NCBI GenBank assembly: GCA_002347725.1
Contig: DDXA01000004.1
Span: 124,001-188,000 of the forward strand
From: Actinobacteria bacterium UBA2272
GTDB taxonomy: Bacteria; Actinomycetota; Coriobacteriia; Anaerosomatales; Anaerosomataceae
Direction: 5' to 3'
DNA: 64,000 nt
Part shown: piece after piece, positions 1 through 8,675 of the stretch
Position numbering within the stretch: the first letter of the stretch is position 1
Layout of the letters: each line of letters begins with the position of its first letter
Position numbers and translations under genes: made by a program
Notes under the pieces: model-generated
Told to the model about the DNA's origin: nothing
The model's input: the letters and a program-made list of their open reading frames with translations, nothing else
Databases searched by the model: none

Positions 1-1233
1 GTCCCTGACCTTCGTCCACGAGGCGCCGTCTTCCGAACGCCACCACGAGATGTCCCCACCACGCCTGGCCGAGGTCGACTCGTCAAACGCCGTCGCCGGA
101 TCGTCGAGCCACTGGTCGTCGGGAACGCCGCCCGTGGTCAGGAACGCCTCGATCGTACCGTCGGACATGAACTCGAACGTGCCCGCGTCGAAGAAGTTGT
201 CGGTGGTGGCGATGGCACGGTCGACCCACTCTGAGCCGTCCCATCGGGCGAAACGCCACTCGTACTTGGCGGTGTCGTGACTCCCGGCGAGGTAGAGCAC
301 ACCCGGCACGCCGTCTCGATCGCGACGAAGGACCACCTGGTTGGTGAAGACGGCCTCCTCCTCGGCACGAACGGCAGCCGTGACCTCGAGTGAGGCAAAG
401 CCCCGGGGCCACGTGACGGGCACGCCCGCCGCGCTCGTCCACGTCTCTTCGGCCGAGCGCTCGAGATAGTAGACACCCTTGCGTACACGGAAGTCGGTCT
501 CACTGGCCACGAGGTCCCGGCGCACGGCGGCAAGCGCGGTCCCTCCTGCTGCGTCATGGTCGACGTTCGCGTACCAGTAGCTGCCGGTCGTGGTCGGCTC
601 GGCCGAGTTGTAGACCGACCCGTCGATCAGGATCTCCGGCTCGGTCCAACCGAAGACCGCCCCGGCCGCCGGCGTCGAGACGACCGACTCCCAGTCCCCC
701 CGGCTCGGCACCGCACCGTCACGCCGGTAGGACAGGCGGATCGCGCCCTTCGCATCGAGGCCTGCCTGCGGATACGTCGCACTGATGGTCGTCTCCTCGG
801 AGCCTACACGCACGGGGCCGAGGTCGACCCACGTCCCGATGTCGCCGGGCCGCTTGCTTCGGGCGTGGCTGAGCGCACCGAGGTGGCCGCCGTAGAACAC
901 CACGAGGTGTCCCGCGGCGTCGATGACGAGTGACGGAGCGCCGTGCGTGTTCTGTCCGAGCGTGTTACCGCCCACGCGTTGCGGCCCGATCCACCTGGCG
1001 GTCTGGTGGTCGTACGCCATGACGTAGGGGTCCATCAGGTACCCCTGGTACGCGATGAACGTGCGGTTGGATGCGGCGTCGTAGACCGCCTGTGGCGCGA
1101 TGGCCATCTCCTCGTAGGTCGCTGCACCCGAAGCGTCCTTCTCGAAGAAGTCGGCGTTCCAGGCAAACGCGCCCGGCGCCGAGCCGAGGACGAACACGAC
1201 GACGTATGCGATCAGCGTGCGAAATCGACTCAC
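1..1233 (-). CDS. Secreted BNR-repeat (beta-propeller) protein, C-terminus beyond window
   Basis: A GTG at 1233 opens a frame that stays open to the window edge: 411 residues, no stop, so the gene is cut at its 3' end. GGAGGT sits 6 nt before the GTG. Residues 1-24 look like a Sec signal peptide with a basic start, a hydrophobic core and probable cleavage after Ala-Phe-Ala. The mature part is rich in Trp, Tyr, Gly and Asp, with repeated strand motifs such as GHLGALSHARS and GGDISWWRSEDGASW, the style of BNR_4 proteins that often act on or bind extracellular glycans. It starts 14 nt after the stop of the DUF354 gene, so the two are probably co-transcribed. The fold family is fairly sure; the substrate is unknown. 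Confidence 0.7.
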   Translation of the reverse strand, partial: MSRFRTLIAYVVVFVLGSAPGAFAWNADFFEKDASGAATYEEMAIAPQAVYDAASNRTFIAYQGYLMDPYVMAYDHQTARWIGPQRVGGNTLGQNTHGAPSLVIDAAGHLVVFYGGHLGALSHARSKRPGDIGTWVDLGPVRVGSEETTISATYPQAGLDAKGAIRLSYRRDGAVPSRGDWESVVSTPAAGAVFGWTEPEILIDGSVYNSAEPTTTGSYWYANVDHDAAGGTALAAVRRDLVASETDFRVRKGVYYLERSAEETWTSAAGVPVTWPRGFASLEVTAAVRAEEEAVFTNQVVLRRDRDGVPGVLYLAGSHDTAKYEWRFARWDGSEWVDRAIATTDNFFDAGTFEFMSDGTIEAFLTTGGVPDDQWLDDPATAFDESTSARRGGDISWWRSEDGASWTKVRD

Positions 1234-1247
1234 GAACGACCTCCGGG

Positions 1248-2261
1248 CTATCGCTGTCCGAGACGGAGCAGCTCGCTTATGACGGATGCGCGGTTCTCGA
1301 TCCAGTAGCCGGCGCCGGGCTGCTTGGCCCGGATCTCGATGTCGTCCGGCTTCTCGACCCGGATGAGGTATCCGCGTTCGATGAGATCCTCGTCGACAGC
1401 CCCCATCTCACCGGCAAAGACGGTGTAGGCGGGCGTGCCGAGAGTCGCCGCCTCACGGTTCATGGTCCCCCCGGCCGAAACGACGAGGTCGGCGGCGCGG
1501 ATGAGCGACGGACCGTCGACGACGCCCTCGGGTATCTGCGCGTTGGCCGGGAGCGAGCCCTCGAGTTCGGCCCGCTGCGAAGGCGTCCTCGGCAGCACGA
1601 CGATCCGCACGCGCGGATCGGCGCCCAGCCGCGTGACCACATCGGTGAACAGCCGGTTCCCGAACAGGTGGTACGCGGACATCGTCGCCGGAGGACGGAC
1701 GACGGCGAGCACGGCATCGGCGGGTATGCCGAGAAGTGCCCTGCTGTCCTCGGCCAGCGGCATGTCCGGCGACAGGTACACGTGCTCCTTGAGTCCGGCG
1801 AAGTGGCCGACGCGCTCGGCGCGTGCGCCATGCGCGGTGATCGCGGAGAGCGGTATCGACTCCGGGACGAGGATCCGCGACGCGAGGCGAGCGTTGACCG
1901 CATAGGACAGGTCCGCGTGTTCGTAGTCGTGCACGACCAGGTGCGGCACCCGCAGCAGCCACGCGGCCACGGCGAGATCGTTCGAATTGTGACTGAACGC
2001 CACGTCGAAACGCCTGCGCGCCCCGAACGCAAGGAGCGCGAACGAGCGGCTCACGAGGCCCCAGGCCTTCTTGAAGCGGCTCTTCCCGCGGTGCCTGCCG
2101 ATGAGATGGTGCTCGATGCCCTTGCTCTTGAGCAGGCCGAGCGTCTGAGCGAAGTCGCGCGCCGTGACCTCGACCTCGTGTCCCGCCCGAGTGAGATCGT
2201 CGATGATGGGCTCGAAGAACAGTACGTGCGGCGAGTTGGTGATATCGATCCAGATGCGCAC
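1248..2261 (-). CDS. DUF354 family protein (UDP-GlcNAc 2-epimerase/glycosyltransferase-like)
   Basis: 337 residues. The N-terminus RIWIDITNSPHVLFF and the late segment SAGGTMNREAATLGTP are hallmarks of DUF354, a two-domain GT-B fold family related to UDP-GlcNAc 2-epimerases and found in polysaccharide clusters. An in-frame ATG exists at 2333, but it falls inside the predicted -10 box at 2333-2338 and adds an Arg/Gly-rich stretch unlike the family, so the GTG at 2261 was chosen. It leads the BNR gene downstream and follows a GT4 glycosyltransferase, which supports a role in a surface glycan or glycolipid. The exact reaction is not known for the family. Confidence 0.75.
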   Translation of the reverse strand: MRIWIDITNSPHVLFFEPIIDDLTRAGHEVEVTARDFAQTLGLLKSKGIEHHLIGRHRGKSRFKKAWGLVSRSFALLAFGARRRFDVAFSHNSNDLAVAAWLLRVPHLVVHDYEHADLSYAVNARLASRILVPESIPLSAITAHGARAERVGHFAGLKEHVYLSPDMPLAEDSRALLGIPADAVLAVVRPPATMSAYHLFGNRLFTDVVTRLGADPRVRIVVLPRTPSQRAELEGSLPANAQIPEGVVDGPSLIRAADLVVSAGGTMNREAATLGTPAYTVFAGEMGAVDEDLIERGYLIRVEKPDDIEIRAKQPGAGYWIENRASVISELLRLGQR

Positions 2262-2332
2262 CGGCTGTCCGTCCGCCTCTCGCAAACCACGGCTGTCTGT
2301 CGCGGCCAGCCCGACGGGCCGCACGCCGCGCA

Positions 2333-2341
2333 ATTATACCA
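2333..2341 (-). promoter_or_regulatory. Extended -10 promoter for the DUF354/BNR genes
   Basis: On the minus strand this reads TGGTATAAT: a perfect TATAAT preceded by TGn. No convincing -35 hexamer lies 16-18 nt upstream, as is common for extended -10 promoters. Transcription would start near 2326, leaving a leader of about 65 nt before the GTG at 2261. Confidence 0.55.
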
Positions 2342-2369
2342 GGCTAACGCACCCGTTCGCCCGCCCGCC

Positions 2370-3467
2370 TCAGGGCGCGCGCACAACCCGGCGAACCGCA
2401 TCGAGGAAGGCTTCTGCCTGCGCCGTCGCCCCGTGTCCACGCGCTGCGGCCAGGCAGGCCTCCCGGTATGCGCCCCGGCCGGCCGAGAGCACACCGCCGA
2501 TAGCGTCGGCGAGCGCTCCGCCGTCGCCGGGCGGCACGAGAGCGCCGGTCCGCTCATCGAGGATCTCCGGTACCCCGCCCACGGCGCTGGCCACGCACGG
2601 CGTGCCGCATGCCATCGCCTCGAGCAAGACGAGACCGAGACCCTCGTTGTGGCTCGGCAAGACGAACACGTCGGCGGCGGCCATCCACCGCGCTACGTCG
2701 CACTGAGCGAGCCTGCCAGTGACTGTGACGCGGTCCTCGAGCTCCGGTGCCGATGACCACTCGGTCAACTCCTGCCGAAGCGGCCCATCCCCGACGATCA
2801 CAAGGCGATCGGCCGCTTGCCGCTCGAGGAGCATCTGGAATGCGGCACGCAGCGTCTCGAGACCCTTGACCGGGACCAGGTTGCCGACGAACAGCAGCGT
2901 GCGCTCCTGCTCCGGGATCCCCAACGCTGCGCGCGCGTCGGGATCGGGCACGAACACCGCTTCATCGATGCCCATGTGGACCGTGGCGATCGGGACGTTC
3001 GCAGGTACTCCGACATCGGCACGAAGCGAGTCCGCGAGGGCGGCCGACACGGCGACGACCAGGTCTGCCTCGGCAAGCGCACGCCTCGCCGCCACGGCGA
3101 AGGGATCGCGCCGCATGACCGAGCGAGCGTCGGTCCCGTGCACGACGAGCACGAGTGCAGCACCGGAGCGCCGGGCCGCCTGATGCGCCATCCCCGCGGT
3201 CGGATACAGGTAGTGCCCCACGACGGCATCGAAGGCGCCGGAGCGTCCTGCAGCGCGCGAGCGACGCGCGAGGCGCCGGTACTTGACGAGGCTGCGCACC
3301 ACGCCGGTCCGCGGGTCGGTGTTGGCGACGACGGTCACGGGGACGCCGAGAGCGGTCAGGGCCGCCGCGTGGCGGGCGACGAACCCCCCGTAGACGGGGT
3401 TGGCCCCACTCGGCCACATGTTGGAGATGAGGAGCAGCCGAGGACGATCGTGTCCTCCGGCGCTCAC
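2370..3467 (-). CDS. GT4-family glycosyltransferase
   Basis: 365 residues, the usual size for a GT4 (GT-B fold) enzyme that moves a sugar from a nucleotide donor to an acceptor. The N-terminus LLLISNMWPSGANPVYGG is the acceptor-side Rossmann start. The donor-binding signature EGLGLVLLEAMACGTP starts near residue 275, followed by GGVPEIL. The start is taken as the GTG at 3467, which overlaps the TGA of the LCP gene (GTGA), implying translational coupling; frames further upstream are antisense-like and Arg-rich. The neighbouring LCP ligase and nucleotide-sugar dehydrogenase suggest cell-wall glycopolymer assembly. Donor and acceptor cannot be told from sequence. Confidence 0.85.
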   Translation of the reverse strand: MSAGGHDRPRLLLISNMWPSGANPVYGGFVARHAAALTALGVPVTVVANTDPRTGVVRSLVKYRRLARRSRAAGRSGAFDAVVGHYLYPTAGMAHQAARRSGAALVLVVHGTDARSVMRRDPFAVAARRALAEADLVVAVSAALADSLRADVGVPANVPIATVHMGIDEAVFVPDPDARAALGIPEQERTLLFVGNLVPVKGLETLRAAFQMLLERQAADRLVIVGDGPLRQELTEWSSAPELEDRVTVTGRLAQCDVARWMAAADVFVLPSHNEGLGLVLLEAMACGTPCVASAVGGVPEILDERTGALVPPGDGGALADAIGGVLSAGRGAYREACLAAARGHGATAQAEAFLDAVRRVVRAP

Positions 3468-4852
3468 CGCGTGCCGCCGGACGTCCCGTCCCAGGTGGCG
3501 TAGTCCTTGCCGACGACCACGAGGATGTCGGTGCTGAAAGCATACATCCCGCGGCTTTCGACAACGCGCGCCCTGGGGAGCGCCTCTGCGACCTGCACGG
3601 CCGCGGCATGCCCGGTCTTGTAGACGACGAGTGTCTCGTCGTAGACGAACTGGTTGGCGTTGCCCACCTCGGTCACCGTATAGCCTGCGGCTTCCAGTAT
3701 GTCGGCCGTCACGGTGGCACACCCTTCGATGCCGGCGCCGTTGCGAACCGAGAGCGACACCGATCCCGGACTGACGGCCCCGCCGTCGGGCGTCGCGGTG
3801 TCCTCGAACGAACGGCCGTTCATCATCGCGTCGATCAGGAACGCCTTGTTCTCCTCATCAGTCCACACGTACGGGGAACGCCACTCGCCGAGAAGCGTCG
3901 CAGTCTCCATTCTGTCACTACCCACGCCGCGCAGCGCGTTGCCGAGATCGATCAGGTCGCCGACGCGCATGTCGGTCGAAGTGTACTGGGCGAGCTCTCG
4001 CACCATCGACGGGATCTTGAGCACGTTGCCCGCTTTGGTGGCCTGGTCGGCGAGCGCCTTGAAGAACGTCTGCTGATGCTTCATACGCGTGAAGTCGGCG
4101 TCGGGGAAGTCCCGGCTCCTGACGTAGGTGAGCGCATGCTCCCCGTCGAGCAGCTGGTAGCCGGGGTCGATGCGCTTTGCCCGCAGGCCGGGGCTGTGGC
4201 TCGCCGCCTTGGGGTCGTCGATCTTGACGTCGACGTCGATCCACACGCCGCCCATGGCGTCGACCACGTTCTGGAATCCGATCCAGTCCACGGCCATGTA
4301 GTGGTGGATCGGGATCTCGAGCAGGTCGCTCACGGTCTTGACCATGAGAGACGGCCCGCCGTAGAACAGGGCGCCGTTGATCTTGCCCGTGCCGTGGCCG
4401 GGTATCTCGGCGCGCGTGTCGCGCGGGATCGAGACGAGCCAGACCTTGCCCGACTCGACGTCCACTCGCGCCACGATGATCGTATCGGCCCGCGCATCCT
4501 CATCGCTCGGACGTGCGTCGCTCCCGAGCAACAGTACGTTGAAGGGCTCGTGCTTGACACGTTCGTCGAGCGCCTCGGTGAGGCTGTCGTCGATACCGGG
4601 CTGCTGGTTCATCGTCCTGCCCGCCGAATTGAGCATGGAATACGCCCAGACTCCCACGGCCGTCACCGCAGCGACCAGTACAAGCGCGACGCCGATCGTG
4701 ATGCGCTTGATCATGCGCCGACGCCGCTCGTGATGCACGCGCATCCGAGGCGAACTCTCAACGACGCCGGTCGGCCGTCGCGCGCCTTGCGCGGGCGGAT
4801 CGAGTCGCCTGCGGGCGGCCCTGCGCCGGCTACCTCTTGTAGAACGTGCCAC
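3464..4852 (-). CDS. LytR-CpsA-Psr (LCP) family protein with LytR_C domain
   Basis: 462 residues. LCP enzymes move lipid-linked glycopolymers onto peptidoglycan outside the membrane. A basic cytoplasmic tail (1-48) is followed by one membrane segment (about 50-72). The LCP catalytic domain carries the conserved Asp/Arg segments RADTIIVAR (from 121) and SIPRDTRAEIPG (from 141). From about residue 370 a LytR_C domain begins (SVRNGAGIEGCA...). The start is GTG at 4852, with AAAGGGA 8 nt upstream. The unusually basic N-terminal tail could mean that the Met at residue 47 is the true start. It overlaps the GT4 gene downstream by 4 nt. Confidence 0.88.
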   Translation of the reverse strand: MARSTRGSRRRAARRRLDPPAQGARRPTGVVESSPRMRVHHERRRRMIKRITIGVALVLVAAVTAVGVWAYSMLNSAGRTMNQQPGIDDSLTEALDERVKHEPFNVLLLGSDARPSDEDARADTIIVARVDVESGKVWLVSIPRDTRAEIPGHGTGKINGALFYGGPSLMVKTVSDLLEIPIHHYMAVDWIGFQNVVDAMGGVWIDVDVKIDDPKAASHSPGLRAKRIDPGYQLLDGEHALTYVRSRDFPDADFTRMKHQQTFFKALADQATKAGNVLKIPSMVRELAQYTSTDMRVGDLIDLGNALRGVGSDRMETATLLGEWRSPYVWTDEENKAFLIDAMMNGRSFEDTATPDGGAVSPGSVSLSVRNGAGIEGCATVTADILEAAGYTVTEVGNANQFVYDETLVVYKTGHAAAVQVAEALPRARVVESRGMYAFSTDILVVVGKDYATWDGTSGGTR

Positions 4853-4890
4853 GAAGTCCCTTTCTGTCAGCCGTCATCCGGCGGCCTTCA

Positions 4891-4916
4891 CGCCGCATCC
4901 GAATCGGCATGCGGCG
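4891..4916 (-). terminator. Hairpin after the nucleotide-sugar dehydrogenase gene
   Basis: CGCCGCAT pairs with ATGCGGCG across a 10-nt loop, in the 124-nt gap between the dehydrogenase stop (4977) and the LCP start. No U-tract follows, so this may be a Rho-associated or stabilising hairpin rather than a strict intrinsic terminator. Nothing else is evident in the gap. Confidence 0.35.
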
Positions 4917-4976
4917 CCTGCGCCGCCTCGGAGTGACTGCAAGGACCGCGCCGGGTCAGTTGCAGCGAGCACGGCG

Positions 4977-6272
4977 CTAGAGCCGTACGACCGATCCGCT
5001 ATCGTACGCCGCAAGCGCGTTGCGTGTGTCGAACACGAGGTTCGCGTTGTTGACGATGAGGTCGTAGTCCACCGACGTGTGGGCGGTCACGATCAGCACG
5101 ACGTCGGCGGCAGCGATCGTCTCGGCGGTCAGTTCGACCCTGCCGACCTCGACGCCGCTCACCGCGAACCGGTCGACGTACGGATCGTGGTAGACGAGGT
5201 CCGCATCCTTATCGAGAAGCAGCTCGGCGATCTTGATGGCCGGCGACTCACGCATGTCGTCGATGTCGGCTTTGTACGCCACGCCGAGCATGAGCACGCG
5301 CGACCCGGCGAGCGGCTTGCGCTGCCCGTTCATCGCGTCCATGAGCCGCGTGATCACGTAGTAGGGCATGTTCTCGTTGATGCGACCCGAAAGGTCGATG
5401 AACTCGGTACGAAAATCGAACTCGCGGGCCTTCCACGAGAGGTAGAACGGGTCGATCGGGATGCAGTGTCCGCCGAGACCCGGTCCAGGGTAGAACGGCA
5501 TGAAGCCGAACGGCTTGGTCTTGGCGGCTTCGATGACCTCCCACAGGTTGATATCCATGCGCTCGCACAGCATCAACAACTCGTTCATGAGCGCGATGTT
5601 GACGCCGCGGAACGTGTTCTCGAGCAGCTTGCTCATCTCGGCCACGCGCGTGGTGGAGACCGGCACGATGGTGTCGATGTAGCGACCATAGAGGGCGACG
5701 GCGTGCTCGGTGCACTGGGGCGTCACGCCGCCGACGACCTTGGGCGTGTTGCGCGTCTGGAAGACGGGGTTGCCGGGATCCACGCGCTCGGGCGAGAACG
5801 CGAGGAAGAGGTCGGTTCCGACCTTGAGACCGCCGGACTCCAGGATCGGCTGGATGATCTCCTCGGTCGTGCCGGGATAGGTGGTCGACTCGAGCGTGAT
5901 CAGCATCTCCGGGTGTAAGTGCGGCGCGATCGCGCGCGTGGCGTCCTCCATGTAGGAGGTGTCCGGCTCCTTGGTCTCGTTGAGCGGCGTGGGCACACAG
6001 ATCGCGACGGCGTCCGCCTCGGCCACGCGAGAGAAGTCAGTGGTCGCCTCGATGAGGCCGCGCTCTACCAGCGGCGCCAGCTCGTCGGTCGGTACGTCGG
6101 GGATGTAGCTCGTGCCGCCGTTGAGCAGCGCGACCTTCTCGGCCAACACATCGATGCCAACGACCCGGTGCCCGGCCTTGGCCATCTCGACAGCGAGGGG
6201 CAGCCCTACGTAGCCCAGGCCGACGACGGCCAGGATCGCTTCCCCGCTCTCGATACGCTCTCTCAGTCCCAT
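4977..6272 (-). CDS. Nucleotide-sugar dehydrogenase (UDP-GlcNAc/ManNAc 6-dehydrogenase type)
   Basis: 431 residues. Family members oxidise C6 of a UDP-sugar with two NAD+ to give a uronic acid for surface polymers. The NAD-binding Rossmann motif GLGYVGLPLA is at 18-27. The catalytic Cys is C270 in GPGLGGHCIPIDPF, and Lys residues of the KTKPFGF segment precede it. The GGHCIPIDPFYL form is that of WbpA/WecC-like enzymes acting on UDP-HexNAc more than UDP-Glc, so UDP-GlcNAc or UDP-ManNAc is the likely substrate. ATG 6272 follows a purine-rich GAGAGAAGCGAG; an upstream in-frame ATG at 6314 adds residues not expected in the family. It feeds the adjacent glycosyltransferase/LCP genes. Confidence 0.87.
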   Translation of the reverse strand: MGLRERIESGEAILAVVGLGYVGLPLAVEMAKAGHRVVGIDVLAEKVALLNGGTSYIPDVPTDELAPLVERGLIEATTDFSRVAEADAVAICVPTPLNETKEPDTSYMEDATRAIAPHLHPEMLITLESTTYPGTTEEIIQPILESGGLKVGTDLFLAFSPERVDPGNPVFQTRNTPKVVGGVTPQCTEHAVALYGRYIDTIVPVSTTRVAEMSKLLENTFRGVNIALMNELLMLCERMDINLWEVIEAAKTKPFGFMPFYPGPGLGGHCIPIDPFYLSWKAREFDFRTEFIDLSGRINENMPYYVITRLMDAMNGQRKPLAGSRVLMLGVAYKADIDDMRESPAIKIAELLLDKDADLVYHDPYVDRFAVSGVEVGRVELTAETIAAADVVLIVTAHTSVDYDLIVNNANLVFDTRNALAAYDSGSVVRL

Positions 6273-6380
6273 CTCGCTTCTCTCTCTCGGACAGCGCCAG
6301 TCGGCACGCCCCACGACAGTGACCCGTACAGTCTACAGAACAACCCGCGATACCGCCGGAGTGACGCTGCCGGCCCGGGC

Positions 6381-6812
6381 CTACCCGATGGCGAACATCA
6401 GCGTGCCGGAGCACGCCAGCGCACCGTCTACGAACGCCCTGGCCTCGCCGAAGCCGATCGAAGCCCGCGCCTTGGTGATGGTGATCTCCATCGCGAGCGT
6501 GTCGCCGGGGACGACCTGGCGCTTGAAACGCACCTTGTCGATGCCCGCGAACAGCGCGAGCTTGCCCTGGTTCTCGGGCAGCGAGAGCAAGGCGACCGCT
6601 CCGAGCTGCGCCAGGGCCTCGACGATGAGCACCCCGGGCATCACCGGGTGGGCGGGGAAATGACCGGGGACCCAGAACGCGTCCGGCCGGACGTCGAGTT
6701 CGCCGGTTGCGCGCACGCCGGGCTCGAGCTCACTCACGCGGTCGACGAGCAAGAACGGATCCCGATGCGGTATCACACCCATGATCGCTTCGCGGTCGAG
6801 CATGCCGCTCAT
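6381..6812 (-). CDS. fabZ: 3-hydroxyacyl-[acyl-carrier-protein] dehydratase FabZ
   Basis: 143 residues, normal for FabZ. It dehydrates 3-hydroxyacyl-ACP in type II fatty-acid synthesis. The hot-dog signature HFPAHPVMPGVLIVEALAQ holds catalytic His near residue 51 and Glu near 65. The ATG at 6812 overlaps the murA TGA (ATGA). The ATG at 6803 has better spacing to the GAGGGG element, so the true start may be three codons later. Coupling with murA recalls the lpx/fab/mur linkage seen in many bacteria, here without lpx genes, as expected for a Gram-positive. Confidence 0.92.
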   Translation of the reverse strand: MSGMLDREAIMGVIPHRDPFLLVDRVSELEPGVRATGELDVRPDAFWVPGHFPAHPVMPGVLIVEALAQLGAVALLSLPENQGKLALFAGIDKVRFKRQVVPGDTLAMEITITKARASIGFGEARAFVDGALACSGTLMFAIG

Positions 6813-8071
6813 CCCCTCTCCTCGACGGTCTGGACATCGGCGCCGAGAGAACGGAGTTTGTCCGTGAAGCCCTCGTAGCCTCGCATGATGTGCTGGACGT
6901 CGCCCACGCGCGTCTCGCCCTCGGCCGCGAGACCCGCGAGCACGAGCGCGGCTCCGCCCCGAAGATCCGGGGAGCGTACCGGCGCGCCTTCGAGCCTCTG
7001 CACGCCGCGGACGAGGGCGCGATGGCCCTCGATGTCGATGTCCGCGCCCATGCGCTTGAGCTCGTCGGCGAACATGAACCGGTTCTCGAATACGTTCTCG
7101 GTGATCACGCAACTGCCCTCGGCAATGGCCATCATCGCCATGAACTGAGCCTGCATGTCGGTCGGGAAACCGGGGAACGGCAGGGTTGCGACGTCGACGG
7201 CGGCAAGCGGATCCCGGCGGTGCACCGTCGCGCCATCAGGGTACAGGTCGAACTCGCACCCGGCGAGTCTCATCTTGGTGAGCACCATCTCGAGGTGAGC
7301 CGGATCGAAGCCGGTGACGGTGACGGCGCCGCCTGTGACCGCCCCGGCGACCAGGAACGTCCCTGCCTCGATGCGGTCGCCGACCGTCGTATGCTCCGCG
7401 GGGGCAAGCGCGCCGACGCCGGTGACCTCGAGGGTCGACGAGCCGCGTCCCTCGATCCGGGCACCCATCGCAACGAGCATGTCCACGAGGTCGCCGATCT
7501 CCGGCTCGCGCGCGGCGTTGTCCACCGTGGTGACACCGTCGGCGAGTACCGCGGCCATGAGCAGATTCTCCGTAGCACCGACACTCGGGAAGTCGAGGAT
7601 CACATCGGCACCCTTGAGGCCGTCCGGCGCGCTGGCCTCGATGAAACCGTGCTCGAAGACCACCTCGACGCCGAGGCGCTCGAGCCCGCGGACGTGCATG
7701 TCGATCTTGCGCGAACCGATATTGCAGCCGCCGGGAAGCGCGACGCGCGCGCGGCCGAAGCGGGCGATAAGCGGACCGAGGACGATGATCGAGGCGCGCA
7801 TCTGCGCAACGAGCTCGTACGGCGCCTCAAGCGAGGTGACCTCGGATGCATCGATCGTCAAAGAGCTCCCGGCGCGCTCGACGGCAACACCGAGATGGCG
7901 CAGCACCTCGGCCATGACCGAGACGTCGCTGATGTCGGGCACGTTGTGCAGCACGCTACGGCCGGGCGCGAGCAGCGCGGCCGCCATGAGCTTGAGCGCC
8001 GAGTTCTTGGCGCCGCTCGCGCGGACCGTGCCGCCGAGCGGGCGGCCACCTGTGACGAGGATGGAGGACAT
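6809..8071 (-). CDS. murA: UDP-N-acetylglucosamine 1-carboxyvinyltransferase MurA
   Basis: 420 residues. MurA transfers enolpyruvate from PEP to UDP-GlcNAc, the first committed step of peptidoglycan synthesis in the cytoplasm. SGAKNSALK places Lys22-Asn23 as in the E. coli enzyme. The fosfomycin-target Cys is present near residue 116 (LPGGCNIGSRK), so the enzyme should be of the fosfomycin-sensitive type. ATG 8071 was chosen because MSSILVTGG is the family start and GAAGGGA lies upstream; an in-frame ATG at 8128 is unlikely. It overlaps fabZ by 4 nt. Confidence 0.95.
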   Translation of the reverse strand: MSSILVTGGRPLGGTVRASGAKNSALKLMAAALLAPGRSVLHNVPDISDVSVMAEVLRHLGVAVERAGSSLTIDASEVTSLEAPYELVAQMRASIIVLGPLIARFGRARVALPGGCNIGSRKIDMHVRGLERLGVEVVFEHGFIEASAPDGLKGADVILDFPSVGATENLLMAAVLADGVTTVDNAAREPEIGDLVDMLVAMGARIEGRGSSTLEVTGVGALAPAEHTTVGDRIEAGTFLVAGAVTGGAVTVTGFDPAHLEMVLTKMRLAGCEFDLYPDGATVHRRDPLAAVDVATLPFPGFPTDMQAQFMAMMAIAEGSCVITENVFENRFMFADELKRMGADIDIEGHRALVRGVQRLEGAPVRSPDLRGGAALVLAGLAAEGETRVGDVQHIMRGYEGFTDKLRSLGADVQTVEERG

Positions 8072-8106
8072 GCGGAGATAGTTCCCTTCGCAGACCGGAC
8101 CCGACA

Positions 8107-8136
8107 AGGGTAGCCGAGGCGCCGTCACGAGAGCAA
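8107..8136 (-). promoter_or_regulatory. Weak sigma-70-type promoter candidate for murA-fabZ
   Basis: On the minus strand TTGCTC, an 18-nt spacer and TACCCT. Each box matches consensus at about four of six positions. It is placed correctly, about 30 nt before murA, but the match is modest. Confidence 0.3.
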
Positions 8137-8186
8137 CGAAACCGCGAGCCGTGACCGAACCGTCACCCGAGCGCGGGAGCGACAGC

Positions 8187-8215
8187 GGGCGACCGGCCTT
8201 GTCGGCCAGCCGCCC
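8187..8215 (-). terminator. Terminator hairpin at the end of the ATP synthase operon
   Basis: A 12-bp stem (two G-U wobbles in the minus-strand RNA) with a 5-nt loop lies 30 nt after the atpC stop. No U-run follows. Its position marks the end of the atp operon. Confidence 0.55.
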
Positions 8216-8244
8216 GGCGGTTCAGAAAACAGTCGGATGAGCTG

Positions 8245-8673
8245 CTACGAGCGGCGCTCGGCGACCTGGAGCTGGATCTCGCACCACTTGAGGTCGGCCT
8301 CGCACTCGTCGATCCCCTCGCGCTCCGCAAGCGGCTTGTCCTTCATCTCGGCCATCCGCTGCTCGGCGAACTCCTTTGCCCTGCGCGCGCGCTCCACGTC
8401 GACGCGTGAGGAGTGCTCGGCCGCATCGGCAAGCACGATCACCTTGTCCTCATGGACCTGCAGATAGCCGCCCGAGATCGCGAACCACTCCACGTCCTTG
8501 TTGTCGTTGTAGCGCACGCGAAGCTCCCCCGCGCGAAGCACGGTGACCAGCGGGGCGTGGAGCGGCAGGACACCGATCTCGCCGTCGAGCGTCGGCGCGA
8601 TCACCATCTCCACCTCATTGGTGTAGACGATGCGCTCCGGCGTGACGATCTCGCACAGGAGGGTACGGGCCAT
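8245..8673 (-). CDS. atpC: ATP synthase F1 subunit epsilon
   Basis: 142 residues, a normal length. The epsilon subunit sits on the central stalk, couples gamma to the c-ring and can inhibit ATP hydrolysis. The N-terminal beta-sandwich is recognisable (CEIVTPERIVYTNEVEMV, GEIGVLPLHAPLVTVL). The C-terminal helical hairpin (about 87-142) is long, basic and acidic, so an inhibitory helix is likely kept. It is the last gene of the operon, starting 2 nt after the atpD stop. Confidence 0.95.
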   Translation of the reverse strand: MARTLLCEIVTPERIVYTNEVEMVIAPTLDGEIGVLPLHAPLVTVLRAGELRVRYNDNKDVEWFAISGGYLQVHEDKVIVLADAAEHSSRVDVERARRAKEFAEQRMAEMKDKPLAEREGIDECEADLKWCEIQLQVAERRS

Positions 8674-8675
8674 GG

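Noticed and set aside
83..557. Short minus-strand frames that might be separate genes at the left edge
   Set aside because: The GTG-started frame from 1233 reads through this region in a different frame without interruption and gives a sensible BNR protein, so no frameshift or extra gene is needed.
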